Source of the DNA: Maridesulfovibrio sp.
Lineage (GTDB): Bacteria; Desulfobacterota; Desulfovibrionia; Desulfovibrionales; Desulfovibrionaceae
Assembly: GCF_963667685.1 (NCBI RefSeq)
Contig: NZ_OY763930.1
Location: 1,160,501 to 1,224,500 of the forward strand
Direction of reading: 5' to 3'
Length of the DNA stretch: 64,000 bases
Shown here: positions 1 through 8,328 of the stretch, one piece after another
Position numbering within the stretch: the stretch's first letter is position 1
How the letters are laid out: each line of letters opens with the position of its first letter
Program-made: the position numbers and the translations under genes
The notes under the pieces: model-generated
Told to the model about the DNA's origin: nothing
Databases searched by the model: none
Seen by the model: the letters and a program-made list of their open reading frames with translations, nothing else

Positions 1-1756
1 AAATCTGTCACCGGAAGCCCATGTCCTGTATCGCCCTTTACCAGATAAAAAACTAAAGCTGGCGGACATCCCTAAATTCGGGCTGCATGGGAGCTGGAAG
101 GATATCGGAGTAATTATTTGCATCGGAATTGTTGTCGGGATTATGGGGCTGGTTACTCCTTCCATAGGCAGAATAATTTTCGAAGATATCATTCCCGGCG
201 CAGAACGTGGAAGACTGATGCAGCTGGTTGCAATCATGATCGGATTCAGTGTTGCGTCACTCCTCTTCCAGATAACCCAAAGCTTCGCCATGATACGCAT
301 GACAACAAGAACAGAACATAATCTGGAAACAGCGCTATGGGAACGGCTGATGTGTCTGCCTGTACAATTTTTCCGCAAATTTACTGCCGGAGATCTGGCC
401 CAGCGGGCCATGGCCATGAACTCTGTCCAGAATATTTTAACTGGTGCCGTTCTTACTGGAATGAGCTCAGCTTTCTTCTCATTTATATATCTTGGGCTTC
501 TTTTCCACTATGACCTGAAATTAGCCTTTCTTGCCTTGGGAATAACTATTTTTTCGGGGGTTCTTGTAATCGGAATAGGTTTTATCCAGATCAGATTCCA
601 GCGTAAGGCAGTAAATCTTGCAGGCAGAATTTCCGGAGAAACCCTGCAATTTATTACAGGAGTCTCCAAAATAAAGGCTGGCGGAGCTGAAAACAGAGCC
701 CTGATGCTTTGGGCTGGCAATTTTGCCAAACAATGCCGCACATCTTACAAAATGAAGTCTGTCGGGATAGCATTCAATTCATTCAACGCAGTGTATAAGG
801 TAACTGCTTCAGCACTTATTTTTATGGGAGTTTTATATTTTAAACGTGACAATGCGCTGGATTTCGGAACGTTTATAGCCTTTTGGATGGCGTACGGAAG
901 CTTGCAGAACGGGGTACTTTCACTTGTAGGCGGAGTCTTGAAATTTTTTCAGGCAACACCATATTTTGAAAGGTTAGAACCGATTCTATCTGAAGTCCCG
1001 GAAAATTCCGGAAATAAAGGGCGGTCTGTAAAGCTTAAAGGCAACATTGAAATCTCCAGTATAGACTTCCGTTACGCACATGACGGGCCAAAAATCCTGA
1101 ACGATGTATCGATCCAGATTCACCAGGGTGAATTTATCGCTATTACGGGAAGTTCTGGATCAGGAAAAACGACATTATTGAGGCTGCTGCTCGGATTTGA
1201 AAAAGCTGAAACCGGAGCAATTTTCTACGAGAATCAAGAAATATCACAACTGGATATTCATAAACTAAGAAATCAGCTCGGCGTTGTTCTGCAAAACGGC
1301 GGACTGATGCCAGGCGATATTTTTACCAACATTACAGGTACGGCAAATCTGACTATTGATGATGCATGGGAAGCAGCCCGCATGGCAGGTTTCGACCATG
1401 ACATAGAGGAAATGCCAATGGGGATGCATACAGTAATATCAGAAGGGGCCGGAACATTATCAGGAGGACAGAAACAAAGGTTGATTATTGCACGCGCTCT
1501 TGCCCGCAAACCCAAGATTCTTATTTTTGATGAAGCAACCAGTGCGCTGGATAACCGGACTCAGGAAATAGTAACCCAAAGCCTGAATAGGCTCACTGTA
1601 ACCCGCATAGTCATAGCCCACCGCCTTTCAACCATAAAGAATGCCGACAAAATAGTTGTTTTGGAGAATGGACGTGTAGAAGAAATAGGAACATATAATG
1701 AACTGCTGAACAATAAAGGAACATTCTTCAATCTGGTTAAAAGACAAACGGTATAA
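1..1756 (+). CDS. ABC exporter, fused permease/ATPase, 5'-truncated by window edge (NHLP-bacteriocin type)
   Basis: The frame is open from base 2, so the gene begins upstream; an internal ATG at 143 is not the start. The visible 584 residues hold the end of an N-terminal cytoplasmic part (VLYRPLP), about five membrane spans of an exporter-type permease, and a full ATPase: Walker A GSSGSGKT, signature LSGGQ, Walker B ILIFDEATSALD and the switch His in IAHRLST. The segment before the first span and the absence of a visible C39 peptidase resemble the second ABC protein of NHLP-leader peptide export systems. That family is recognised from memory; a generic type I exporter is the alternative. The substrate gene is not in the window. 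The gene ends in TAA at 1756. Confidence 0.75.
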   Translation, partial: NLSPEAHVLYRPLPDKKLKLADIPKFGLHGSWKDIGVIICIGIVVGIMGLVTPSIGRIIFEDIIPGAERGRLMQLVAIMIGFSVASLLFQITQSFAMIRMTTRTEHNLETALWERLMCLPVQFFRKFTAGDLAQRAMAMNSVQNILTGAVLTGMSSAFFSFIYLGLLFHYDLKLAFLALGITIFSGVLVIGIGFIQIRFQRKAVNLAGRISGETLQFITGVSKIKAGGAENRALMLWAGNFAKQCRTSYKMKSVGIAFNSFNAVYKVTASALIFMGVLYFKRDNALDFGTFIAFWMAYGSLQNGVLSLVGGVLKFFQATPYFERLEPILSEVPENSGNKGRSVKLKGNIEISSIDFRYAHDGPKILNDVSIQIHQGEFIAITGSSGSGKTTLLRLLLGFEKAETGAIFYENQEISQLDIHKLRNQLGVVLQNGGLMPGDIFTNITGTANLTIDDAWEAARMAGFDHDIEEMPMGMHTVISEGAGTLSGGQKQRLIIARALARKPKILIFDEATSALDNRTQEIVTQSLNRLTVTRIVIAHRLSTIKNADKIVVLENGRVEEIGTYNELLNNKGTFFNLVKRQTV

Positions 1757-1874
1757 GAACCAAACCGCGCAAAATCTTTCCTTCGCCGTTACAACAGCTC
1801 ATTTTACAAGCCAAACCGAGATTTCTAAAACCGCCTCGATATGAATAGAAGCGCCAACATATATTCCAAAATTT

Positions 1875-2816
1875 CTAACCGATCAAAACCGGAAGATTGC
1901 GAATGGACACGTTTCCGATACGGTTCTGAATAAACTCAGCGTGACTCATGAGCCAGTCACCATCAGCACTGGAGAGTCCGGCCTGCCGTAGCTGGGACAC
2001 GCATTCAACGCAGACCGCTTCGACTTTATCTTCCAGAACTTTCGGATCGTTGGCGCCTGCGGCATTAAAAGAATTAAGCAGAATCTGAAGTTTTGCCAGC
2101 ACTCCCTGCGCAGCGGGGAGATCCTGACACCCGCGGAAAGCCCACTTGTAGAAAGGCATATACTTCTTGCTAAGCAGAAATTGCAGGGACAGCGTTGCCT
2201 CCACAAACTTTGATAAAGCCTGCAAAGACGCAACCGCGTCGCCTCTTTTTACACAACGCAGCAGGTTGTACTGCCCGCTCTGGGCCATAGTGCCGCAGCG
2301 GGCGGCAATCTTTTTCAGCCGCACATCTTCCGGATAATAATCAAGTAGAATCTGACGGTAAGCTGAGAATTCACCGCAATCATCACGGAAGACTTCACCA
2401 TTGGTGCAGGTAGCCAGAAAAGACTCCGGGATTGCGAACCATTCTTCCACGCTCTGCGGAGGACGCTTAGAACGGGTAAAACGACTATAAAATTCACCGA
2501 TGCCGAACAGTCCGCAACGACCAATCCTTTTATCAGGAACCATACGGCTTGGAACGCCTTCAAAAGTCTCAGGCAAAAAATTAAAAAGACCTTCCACCCG
2601 GCTGCGCAGTTCGTTCAGCTTATCATCAGGGACCCAGACGCAGAATGCCGGACCCCAGTCATGATCAATTGAATGTTCGTCATCAAAGCCGAAACACTCG
2701 GAGCCTTCACCAACCAGCCCGACGGCCAGCTGATCAAGGATATCCGCCAGCACCTTTTCCATCATCGGAGCCGCGCAACGGCGGTAGAACTCTTTTGAAA
2801 GCTCAAGTCCCTTCAT
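1875..2816 (-). CDS. DUF4037 protein (nucleotidyltransferase-like fold)
   Basis: A 313-residue soluble protein recognised as DUF4037 by the N-terminal sequence GLVGEGSECFGFDDEHS followed by DHDWGP. The acidic DD/DxD pattern recalls the metal-binding part of nucleotidyltransferases; the C-terminal two thirds are helical. Its role is unknown. The start at 2816 is supported by a GAGG ribosome-binding site 7-10 bases upstream. That site and all DNA further upstream belong to a degraded Tn7-like left end (2817-2930), so the gene is now expressed from relic DNA. The N-terminus looks complete for the family. It is convergent with the ABC exporter. Confidence 0.75.
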   Translation of the reverse strand: MKGLELSKEFYRRCAAPMMEKVLADILDQLAVGLVGEGSECFGFDDEHSIDHDWGPAFCVWVPDDKLNELRSRVEGLFNFLPETFEGVPSRMVPDKRIGRCGLFGIGEFYSRFTRSKRPPQSVEEWFAIPESFLATCTNGEVFRDDCGEFSAYRQILLDYYPEDVRLKKIAARCGTMAQSGQYNLLRCVKRGDAVASLQALSKFVEATLSLQFLLSKKYMPFYKWAFRGCQDLPAAQGVLAKLQILLNSFNAAGANDPKVLEDKVEAVCVECVSQLRQAGLSSADGDWLMSHAEFIQNRIGNVSIRNLPVLIG

Positions 2817-2930
2817 CTCAAATCCTCATTTATCAGCGATAAATTCTATGTTTCAAAATATGGTTGTATACTGGATCGAGTCCGCCTTGTAAAATCGGAC
2901 CTTTCCCCAATAGTAAAATTGTATGCAGGC
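2817..2930. mobile_element. Degraded left end of a Tn7-like transposon
   Basis: About 114 bp align collinearly, with roughly 70 percent identity by eye and length differences of only 1-2 bp, to 29194-29308 inside the left end of the intact Tn7-like element. Shared blocks are CTCAAATCCTCATTT (2817), TGTTTCAAAA, GTTGTATACTGGA, TCCGCCTTG (2881) and a decayed GTATGCAGG (2921). GTTGTATACTGGA is the TnsB-site core of the intact element. The outermost 35 bp, including TGTGGG and the first TnsB site, are missing. The orientation is the same as the intact left end, with the outside facing left. Confidence 0.8.
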
Positions 2931-2969
2931 AAAAAAACTATTCCCAATGGCTGATTGTAATCCCTAGCC

Positions 2970-3181
2970 AACCTCGCTGCAATTCTTGAAGAAGCAAGTT
3001 GTACTGTGCGGGCATTATCAGCGTAGATGTCTTTCTTACGGATATGGCCGAGTTTTCAACACTTAATGAACTCTATGCCGACTTCATGCAGGACCACAAA
3101 CCGACCCGGACAGCAATTCAGGTTGCAGCGCTACCGCTTGGCGGGTTGGTTGAAATAAAATGTGTAGCCCGCATTAAATAA
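2970..3181 (+). pseudogene. ridA: Broken RidA/YjgF-family gene (C-terminal part, frameshifted)
   Basis: Two reading frames together spell the C-terminal half of a RidA-type imine/enamine deaminase. NLAAILEEASCTVRAL (2970 on) runs into a stop at about 3024, and the next frame continues as VDVFLTDMAEF, then ARTxIQVAALPLGGLVEI-like sequence to the stop at 3181. One missing base around 3014-3020 explains the break. The N-terminal half, including the start, is absent; the sequence instead runs into the Tn7-like relic at 2817-2930. The gene was therefore probably cut by transposon-related rearrangement and then decayed. The ATG at 2999 is fortuitous. Confidence 0.75.
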
Positions 3182-3206
3182 ATCAAATACTATCAAATCC
3201 GCACTG

Positions 3207-3247
3207 GAAAGCTCCATGGTCCCGTTTACACGGGATATGGGGCTTTC
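3207..3247 (+). terminator. Strong hairpin between ridA relic and permease gene
   Basis: GAAAGCTCCAT (3207-3217) pairs with ATGGGGCTTTC (3237-3247), one G-T pair, enclosing a second stem CCCGT/ACGGG with a four-base loop. There is no clear T tract. It may be a terminator remnant of the broken ridA or a leader hairpin of the permease gene starting at 3281. Confidence 0.5.
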
Positions 3248-3280
3248 ATCATTAAAAACAGGAACCAAAAAAAGAAAACC

Positions 3281-4552
3281 ATGATTGCCAGCATACAACG
3301 CAATACAGGATGGATCATCTTGGCCACCCTGATAATGTTCATCCTCAGTAACCTCATTCCTTCCGCCACAGTCGTTGTTGCCTCACTGGCATGGCTGGTG
3401 CTCATAGTGGAGTGGCACAGACTGCCATCCGGGTCCCGCATGCAGGCATCCTTTCTCCTCTTTGCCGGGATTGCGGCCCTGATATTCTCGGCGCAGAAAG
3501 GGATATTTCCGGGCTGGGAAAAAATTCTTACCCAGAATTTACAGTTACTGCCCATGTTTATAGCCGTCTCGTTTCTGTCATTAACCAACCCCATGAATCA
3601 GGACGAGAAACTGCCAAGCGGGAAACGTGCAATCGCCACCACCGCGATCGGAACCAACCTGATCGGCGGGGTAATCAACCTTTCCATCATGTTTGTTTTT
3701 GGAGATCGTCTGGAACGCAGACAAACTTTAAGCAAGGGGCAGGCAATACTTCTAGGACGCTCGTTCTGTGCCGCGGCATGGTGGTCACCATTCTTCCTTT
3801 CGGCCGGGGTAGCCCTCACCTATGCCCCCGGAATGGAGTATAATCGGATACTCCTGCCCGGCATCATTCTCAGCGCAACTGCCCTATGCTACACAATTAT
3901 AGAGCTGGGCTTTGTTCGTAAAATTGAATTCACCGGTTATCCGGTGCGCAAGGAAAGCCTGACAGTACCGCTTCTGCTCGCAGTGGCCGTAATAGCTGGC
4001 CATTCTTTCTTTCCTGAACTGGGCATGATCATGCTGATCTGCCTGATTGCGCCTCCAGCTGCGATACTGTTGATGCCCAGCAGACCGAGAGCACTATACC
4101 TACGGGACTTTATCACCCATCGAATCACCTCAACAGTAAGCCAGTTTGTACTCTTTCTTACTGCCGGGATCTTCTCAGTCGGTATTACTTCAATTATTCA
4201 GGTCTACCCAGAAATATTTGATTTTGCAGGAACAACATTCAACCCAACATTATTTGCACTAATTTCAGCTTTACTGATCAGCATGGGACTCATCGGCGTA
4301 CACCCTCTGGTTGGCATATCCATAGTCAGTCCCCTGCTGCTCCCCCTGCAACCCGACAACTCACAACTTGCCTTCCTGTTTCTAACCTGCTGGGCCATAT
4401 CAACGGGCAGCAGCCCTCTATCCGGAGTCGGGCTTGTACTAAGCAGTCGCTATCGGGTACCAGCATGGTCAATACTGGCAAACAACTTTCATTACGCAAT
4501 TACAATGTGGATCTGCGCCAATCTGGTCAACGCACTCTATTTTTGCAGATAG
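3281..4552 (+). CDS. Polytopic membrane permease of unknown substrate
   Basis: A 423-residue, very hydrophobic protein with about 10-11 predicted membrane spans and short polar loops. The layout, with two halves each containing Gly/Pro/Ser-rich breaks (GTNLIGGVINLS near 127 and ISTGSSPLSGVGL near 385), resembles ion-transporter-superfamily carriers. No family could be assigned by eye. No strong ribosome-binding site is seen before the ATG at 3281. It lies just downstream of the ridA relic and may once have formed an operon with it. The substrate is unknown. Confidence 0.6.
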   Translation: MIASIQRNTGWIILATLIMFILSNLIPSATVVVASLAWLVLIVEWHRLPSGSRMQASFLLFAGIAALIFSAQKGIFPGWEKILTQNLQLLPMFIAVSFLSLTNPMNQDEKLPSGKRAIATTAIGTNLIGGVINLSIMFVFGDRLERRQTLSKGQAILLGRSFCAAAWWSPFFLSAGVALTYAPGMEYNRILLPGIILSATALCYTIIELGFVRKIEFTGYPVRKESLTVPLLLAVAVIAGHSFFPELGMIMLICLIAPPAAILLMPSRPRALYLRDFITHRITSTVSQFVLFLTAGIFSVGITSIIQVYPEIFDFAGTTFNPTLFALISALLISMGLIGVHPLVGISIVSPLLLPLQPDNSQLAFLFLTCWAISTGSSPLSGVGLVLSSRYRVPAWSILANNFHYAITMWICANLVNALYFCR

Positions 4553-4639
4553 ATACGGGGGCTGACCCCACAAAAACAAAGATCAGTCCCATGAAATTCA
4601 ATGAAGGCAATCCTGATCTGTGGCTCCGTTTATCCGGAT

Positions 4640-5650
4640 CTATGCCTCTCGCTGATTTTTGACCATTGTAGTATTCATAATATTCAACGCGCTTCGCAAT
4701 TGCCGGGCGGTGGCAAAATCATTACGGGTTTCGGCTGCCTCCAGCCCCAACAGAGCTTTCTCCATAAAATTAATATGCGTCGAATCACTCTCCATATCTG
4801 CGGATTGTCCTGTTGCAACAGAAACTTTGAGGGTCATGCCCATAAATGGAGAGCTGTCATCCAGTGACATTCTTCCTGCGCGGATTTCATTGTTCATCCA
4901 ATCGAACACATCCTTCCGGGTTGCATTAGTAAAATCTATAGCTGAAGAAGTTCCTACTATCCCCGAAACAGAGTCTGTTTCTGTAACAGTCCCTGCGCTT
5001 GGTTCAGTTTCCCCGGGCTGGGAAATTCCGGTATTTGTCTTTTGCTCCTGAACAGATTTTCCATCAATCTGGCTGGACGAGGATATCGACTCTCCTACAG
5101 TCAGAACGAATGAGTCAGCAGCATCCTTGCCAAAAAGCCGGTCGCCATATTGTGCAACGGCCGCATATGGGTTCTTTTTATACTGATTTGCAAAATCAAC
5201 ATGCTCATGCCCGGCATTAACCATACTGGACAGACCTGAAACCTTTTTAAAGTCGTTTTCCAAATCTGGATTGTCAGCGAATAATTTTTCTATCTGCTCT
5301 GATTGTGGATGATCTCCTTCAACCCGCACATGTCCATTTTCATCGGATGTCAGTTTTACTTCGGGTGGAACTTTTATACCGTTATTAAGGAATAAAGAGT
5401 TAATATCAGTTTCCAATTCCTTTTTTTGTTCCTGCAAACCTTTTTCTAAATCATCCAAAGAAATACTTTTGCCGGAAGTGAAATCAATGCCCAATCCGGA
5501 AAAGAAACTGGACATAAGCTTTCCAGCACTGGAAAGAGACACAGTGTCCTGTGTACCGGGTTGCCGGGATTGTTGTCTGGCCGCATAAGAGTTTCTTGCG
5601 GTATGGTCAATTTGATGAGCGCCATATCCAGTGCTTATGGAATTGATCAT
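4640..5650 (-). CDS. Uncharacterised 336-residue protein
   Basis: Not recognised. The ATG at 5650 is chosen over the upstream one at 5683 because GGAGG lies six bases before it. The N-terminus (MINSISTGYGAHQ, then DTVSLSSAGKLM near 35) resembles the disordered leaders of flagellar regulatory and hook-associated proteins such as those with VSLS-type motifs, but this is weak. The middle (about 195-240) is Ser/Thr/Glu/Gln rich and likely disordered; the ends are helical. No signal peptide or membrane span is visible. It is convergent with the permease and shares a strand with the downstream-facing tetR gene 95 bp away. Confidence 0.55.
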   Translation of the reverse strand: MINSISTGYGAHQIDHTARNSYAARQQSRQPGTQDTVSLSSAGKLMSSFFSGLGIDFTSGKSISLDDLEKGLQEQKKELETDINSLFLNNGIKVPPEVKLTSDENGHVRVEGDHPQSEQIEKLFADNPDLENDFKKVSGLSSMVNAGHEHVDFANQYKKNPYAAVAQYGDRLFGKDAADSFVLTVGESISSSSQIDGKSVQEQKTNTGISQPGETEPSAGTVTETDSVSGIVGTSSAIDFTNATRKDVFDWMNNEIRAGRMSLDDSSPFMGMTLKVSVATGQSADMESDSTHINFMEKALLGLEAAETRNDFATARQLRSALNIMNTTMVKNQREA

Positions 5651-5744
5651 ACAATCCTCCACTAAGAATTTTTTTCCTATCAAAATGGACCAGCAATATG
5701 CGTTCCACCAAAATCATTTGTAGGACAGAATTCAGACTGGAAAT

Positions 5745-6377
5745 TTATGGATTGCTATTGCCGGCAGCCCATTCAATAAGGGCGGTAATTCCTCCAAGAT
5801 GAAATGTTGTGGCAGCTGCAAAACACTTTAAAATGGACTCACTGTCTTCAAAGTGCTCCAGAGTGGAAACAATGCCCCTGACAGAATTAGTAAGCACCTT
5901 TTTAAGCATAAACTGTAATAATGGGCTGATTTCCAATTGTGGATGCTGCTCACTAATTCTATCAATAGCCTGAGCAACCATAGCTTCTACATATTGCTGA
6001 CTAAAGTCTTCATACTTGGTGCCAGCCGAACGTGCCAGCAGGATAACGGCCTTAAGACGGTTTTCAATCAAAAAATGCAACAGTTCTCCCGCCTCATTAT
6101 CCAGATAAGGATGGGGGCTATGTTCTTTCTGCGAAATTTCGAACGCGCTAATCCTGTTGCGAGTTAAACGTGAAAACTTTTCAACAAACTCAGGAGTTAT
6201 TATAGCTTCGAACAAGCTTTTCTTGTTCGGGTAGTACTTATATACATTGCCAATAGAAACATTGGCTTCTTGAGCGATATCTTTAATCGTGGCCTTCCTG
6301 AATCCGGATCGAGCGAAATGGATCTCAGCAGCATTCACAATTTTAAACCGTACAGTCTCTTTGAGAACTTGAACCAT
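5745..6377 (-). CDS. TetR/AcrR-family transcriptional regulator
   Basis: A 210-residue protein with an N-terminal TetR helix-turn-helix at about residues 12-58 (KATIKDIAQEANVSIGNVYKYYPNKKSLF), followed by a helical ligand-binding domain. AAGGAGG lies seven bases before the ATG at 6377. It is divergent from the acyltransferase-like gene at 6509; the 131-bp gap between them contains a perfect dyad (6413-6430), which suggests that it represses both itself and that neighbour. The effector is unknown. Confidence 0.9.
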   Translation of the reverse strand: MVQVLKETVRFKIVNAAEIHFARSGFRKATIKDIAQEANVSIGNVYKYYPNKKSLFEAIITPEFVEKFSRLTRNRISAFEISQKEHSPHPYLDNEAGELLHFLIENRLKAVILLARSAGTKYEDFSQQYVEAMVAQAIDRISEQHPQLEISPLLQFMLKKVLTNSVRGIVSTLEHFEDSESILKCFAAATTFHLGGITALIEWAAGNSNP

Positions 6378-6402
6378 ATATACCTCCTTGACTCTTAAAA
6401 AA

Positions 6403-6449
6403 GAACAGGATATTCATTTTTAAAAATGAACTAACCATTCTTTTTTAAA
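6403..6449. promoter_or_regulatory. Dyad operator between tetR and acyltransferase-like gene
   Basis: TTCATTTTTAAAAATGAA (6413-6430) is a perfect 18-bp palindrome. It is flanked by the inverted pair AAAAAAGAAC and TTCTTTTTT, and the second arm overlaps a related element with the core CATTCTTTTTTAAAAATG. Two such nested dyads in a divergent TetR promoter region are the expected operator layout. That TetR binds here is inference. Confidence 0.65.
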
Positions 6450-6508
6450 AATGTCAATTTTTTAAGGTATTATAACGCATTTTATTTGTATTAATCACGG
6501 GAGACACC

Positions 6509-7804
6509 ATGCTTGAAAACCTTATATCCATACCGCTCCAGGATACGGAAATCGCGCACAACATGTACGATGCTCCTGTCACCATCGCGACTATTTTCAA
6601 AGGAAAGCCACCATTAGGTTTCCTTGAGGAACGGGTCCGGCAAATATTGTCCGCAAACCCATGGCTGGCATCGAGATTGGTAGACAATGAGCAGACTGGC
6701 AAACCAAGCCTCATCCATGCGGAAAACCCGCCGCTATATCCATTTTATGAGCAAGTAGAAATCGCAGATATTTGCGCAACCGGGACAACTGTGGATGCTA
6801 TACTGGCAGAAACATACGCAATGCCCCTTTCTAAATCCATGTCTCAGATTTACACAAAACATGGATTTAATTCTCTGAATTCTGATGAACCACTCTATAA
6901 AATACGACTATGCACAGGAAGTGATGATCGGTTCATGCTTGTCGTCTCTATGAGTCATGTTCTTGGAGACGGTTTTACCATATACAGAATCTATCAGATG
7001 CTTGAACGTTCGGAACCTGTCGTTGCACTGATTCCGCAAAGAATAAAAAATTTTCAGAATATACTGAACACTACAGGCGGACTTCCGGGCAGCATGTGGA
7101 TTCCAAAAGCTGGAACTCCATCAACCCCCAACAAAAAACTGGACTGGCTGCTGGAATCAAGGGCTATCTGGTGTACTAAAAAAACGCGCGAAGCCATAGG
7201 AATGAAGCACGGGGAAGAAGAAGATATCCCGGAACAGGAGTTTCAAACAAGCGGAGGCCTTTTCCGGGTTAACCGGGACTGGGTAGCGGAGCAAAAACGG
7301 AATTTTAAGGGGAATGAAACAATTCCATGGATTTCGACGAATGACGTAATTTCATCATGGTTTTTGACCAGAAGCAATACCAGTATGGGGTCCATTGCAA
7401 TCAACTCCCGCGATAGATCTCCTGAAGTTGGGATGCTCCATGCCGGAAATTACCAGGTCGGATTCCTGCTTTACCCTGATGAATATGAATCCCCGGCAGC
7501 AATACGGGCCTCTGTCGGATCATTTTCGTCCTTTACCAAACCTGAAAGCAAAGCAGGGGCGGGAAACAGTCTAGCACTTATCAGCAGTTGGACTCAAAGC
7601 TATATCGACCTTGATTTCGGCCCGGAATGCTCTCAGCTCATCCACCTGCCCCTCGCACCGGAGGCTCTATCCCCGCCGACATCAATGGACTCTATCATGA
7701 TTCTGTTTTGTTGCGGAAATGGAGAACTTGCTGCTGCGATAAGGTCGACCAATATCTCAAATTATCTGGATGGGACGGCGCTACAGGGGCCACTGCTGGG
7801 ATAA
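6509..7804 (+). CDS. Condensation-domain-like acyltransferase
   Basis: A 431-residue soluble protein carrying SHVLGDGF near residue 150, which matches the HxxxDG active-site motif of the CoA-dependent acyltransferase superfamily (condensation domains, wax-ester synthases, polyketide-associated acyltransferases). The N-terminal half forms the first lobe and the C-terminal half (from about 250) the second. Substrates cannot be read from the sequence. It stands alone under the control of the divergent tetR gene, with no carrier protein or NRPS gene nearby, so a stand-alone acyl transfer is more likely than assembly-line work. The ATG at 6509 follows a short GGGAG ribosome-binding site. Confidence 0.6.
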   Translation: MLENLISIPLQDTEIAHNMYDAPVTIATIFKGKPPLGFLEERVRQILSANPWLASRLVDNEQTGKPSLIHAENPPLYPFYEQVEIADICATGTTVDAILAETYAMPLSKSMSQIYTKHGFNSLNSDEPLYKIRLCTGSDDRFMLVVSMSHVLGDGFTIYRIYQMLERSEPVVALIPQRIKNFQNILNTTGGLPGSMWIPKAGTPSTPNKKLDWLLESRAIWCTKKTREAIGMKHGEEEDIPEQEFQTSGGLFRVNRDWVAEQKRNFKGNETIPWISTNDVISSWFLTRSNTSMGSIAINSRDRSPEVGMLHAGNYQVGFLLYPDEYESPAAIRASVGSFSSFTKPESKAGAGNSLALISSWTQSYIDLDFGPECSQLIHLPLAPEALSPPTSMDSIMILFCCGNGELAAAIRSTNISNYLDGTALQGPLLG

Positions 7805-7883
7805 CGACACTTCACGGTTTCCCCGGTTATAGGATTGAGTTTCTTTCTAGCCTAAACCTTACCACCAAGATCTCTGATTCAAC

Positions 7884-7922
7884 AGTTATGGGTTGTTCAA
7901 AATCTCAGAACAACCCATAACT
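7884..7922 (+). terminator. Hairpin terminator after acyltransferase-like gene
   Basis: AGTTATGGGTTGTTC (7884-7898) is perfectly complementary to GAACAACCCATAACT (7908-7922), with a nine-base loop and a short T-containing tail. Confidence 0.75.
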
Positions 7923-7992
7923 TTCTAAAATATATCTAAAATACAGCACTATCCTGCAACTTCCGACAAATGGACAAGTTGCGCCCGTGAAC

Positions 7993-8088
7993 ATGCATAT
8001 CTGCAATTGAGGTGCATTTCTCATGAGAATAACTTAAAAATAACCGTTGCAAAACTGAAACCACTGAAGTCAGGTTGCAGAAATGCAC
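7993..8088. promoter_or_regulatory. Putative activator sites upstream of islA
   Basis: GTTGCAGAAATGCAC (8074-8088) is the reverse complement of GTGCATTTCTGCAAC and matches the two repeats found before dctP (16880-16912). A weaker copy, ATGCATATCTGCAAT, lies at 7993-8007 and a half-site GTGCATTTC at 8012. They are 160-250 bp upstream of the sigma-54 promoter, the usual place for enhancer-binding-protein sites. The rest of the roughly 400-bp gap shows no gene. Confidence 0.55.
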
Positions 8089-8243
8089 AAAGTGATTACT
8101 CCCCGTTTTACTTGCATAAACCGGATTTGATCTGCTTCTGTTTCCGAATTGCAACATCATTCCATTTTTCCCACAAGGCTTCCATAAAACCATCTTAGAC
8201 AAAAAAAGCTTTATTTACAGCAAGATAGACAGATTGTTCATTT

Positions 8244-8259
8244 TGGCACACTCCATGCT
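8244..8259 (+). promoter_or_regulatory. Sigma-54 (-24/-12) promoter of islA
   Basis: TGGCAC-ACTCC-ATGCT fits the consensus TGGCAC-N5-TTGCW with one mismatch and correct GG-to-GC spacing. Transcription should begin near 8270, leaving a leader of about 60 bases before islA. Confidence 0.75.
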
Positions 8260-8328
8260 CAGTAGGAAAACAATTAGCCCACAATTGTGGTCAAAAATTT
8301 CCACAGTAAACATAGAAGGAGAATCCAA

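Noticed and set aside
2999-3181. A small intact gene starting at the ATG at 2999
   Set aside because: The sequence upstream in another frame continues the same RidA homology, so this is part of a frameshifted relic.
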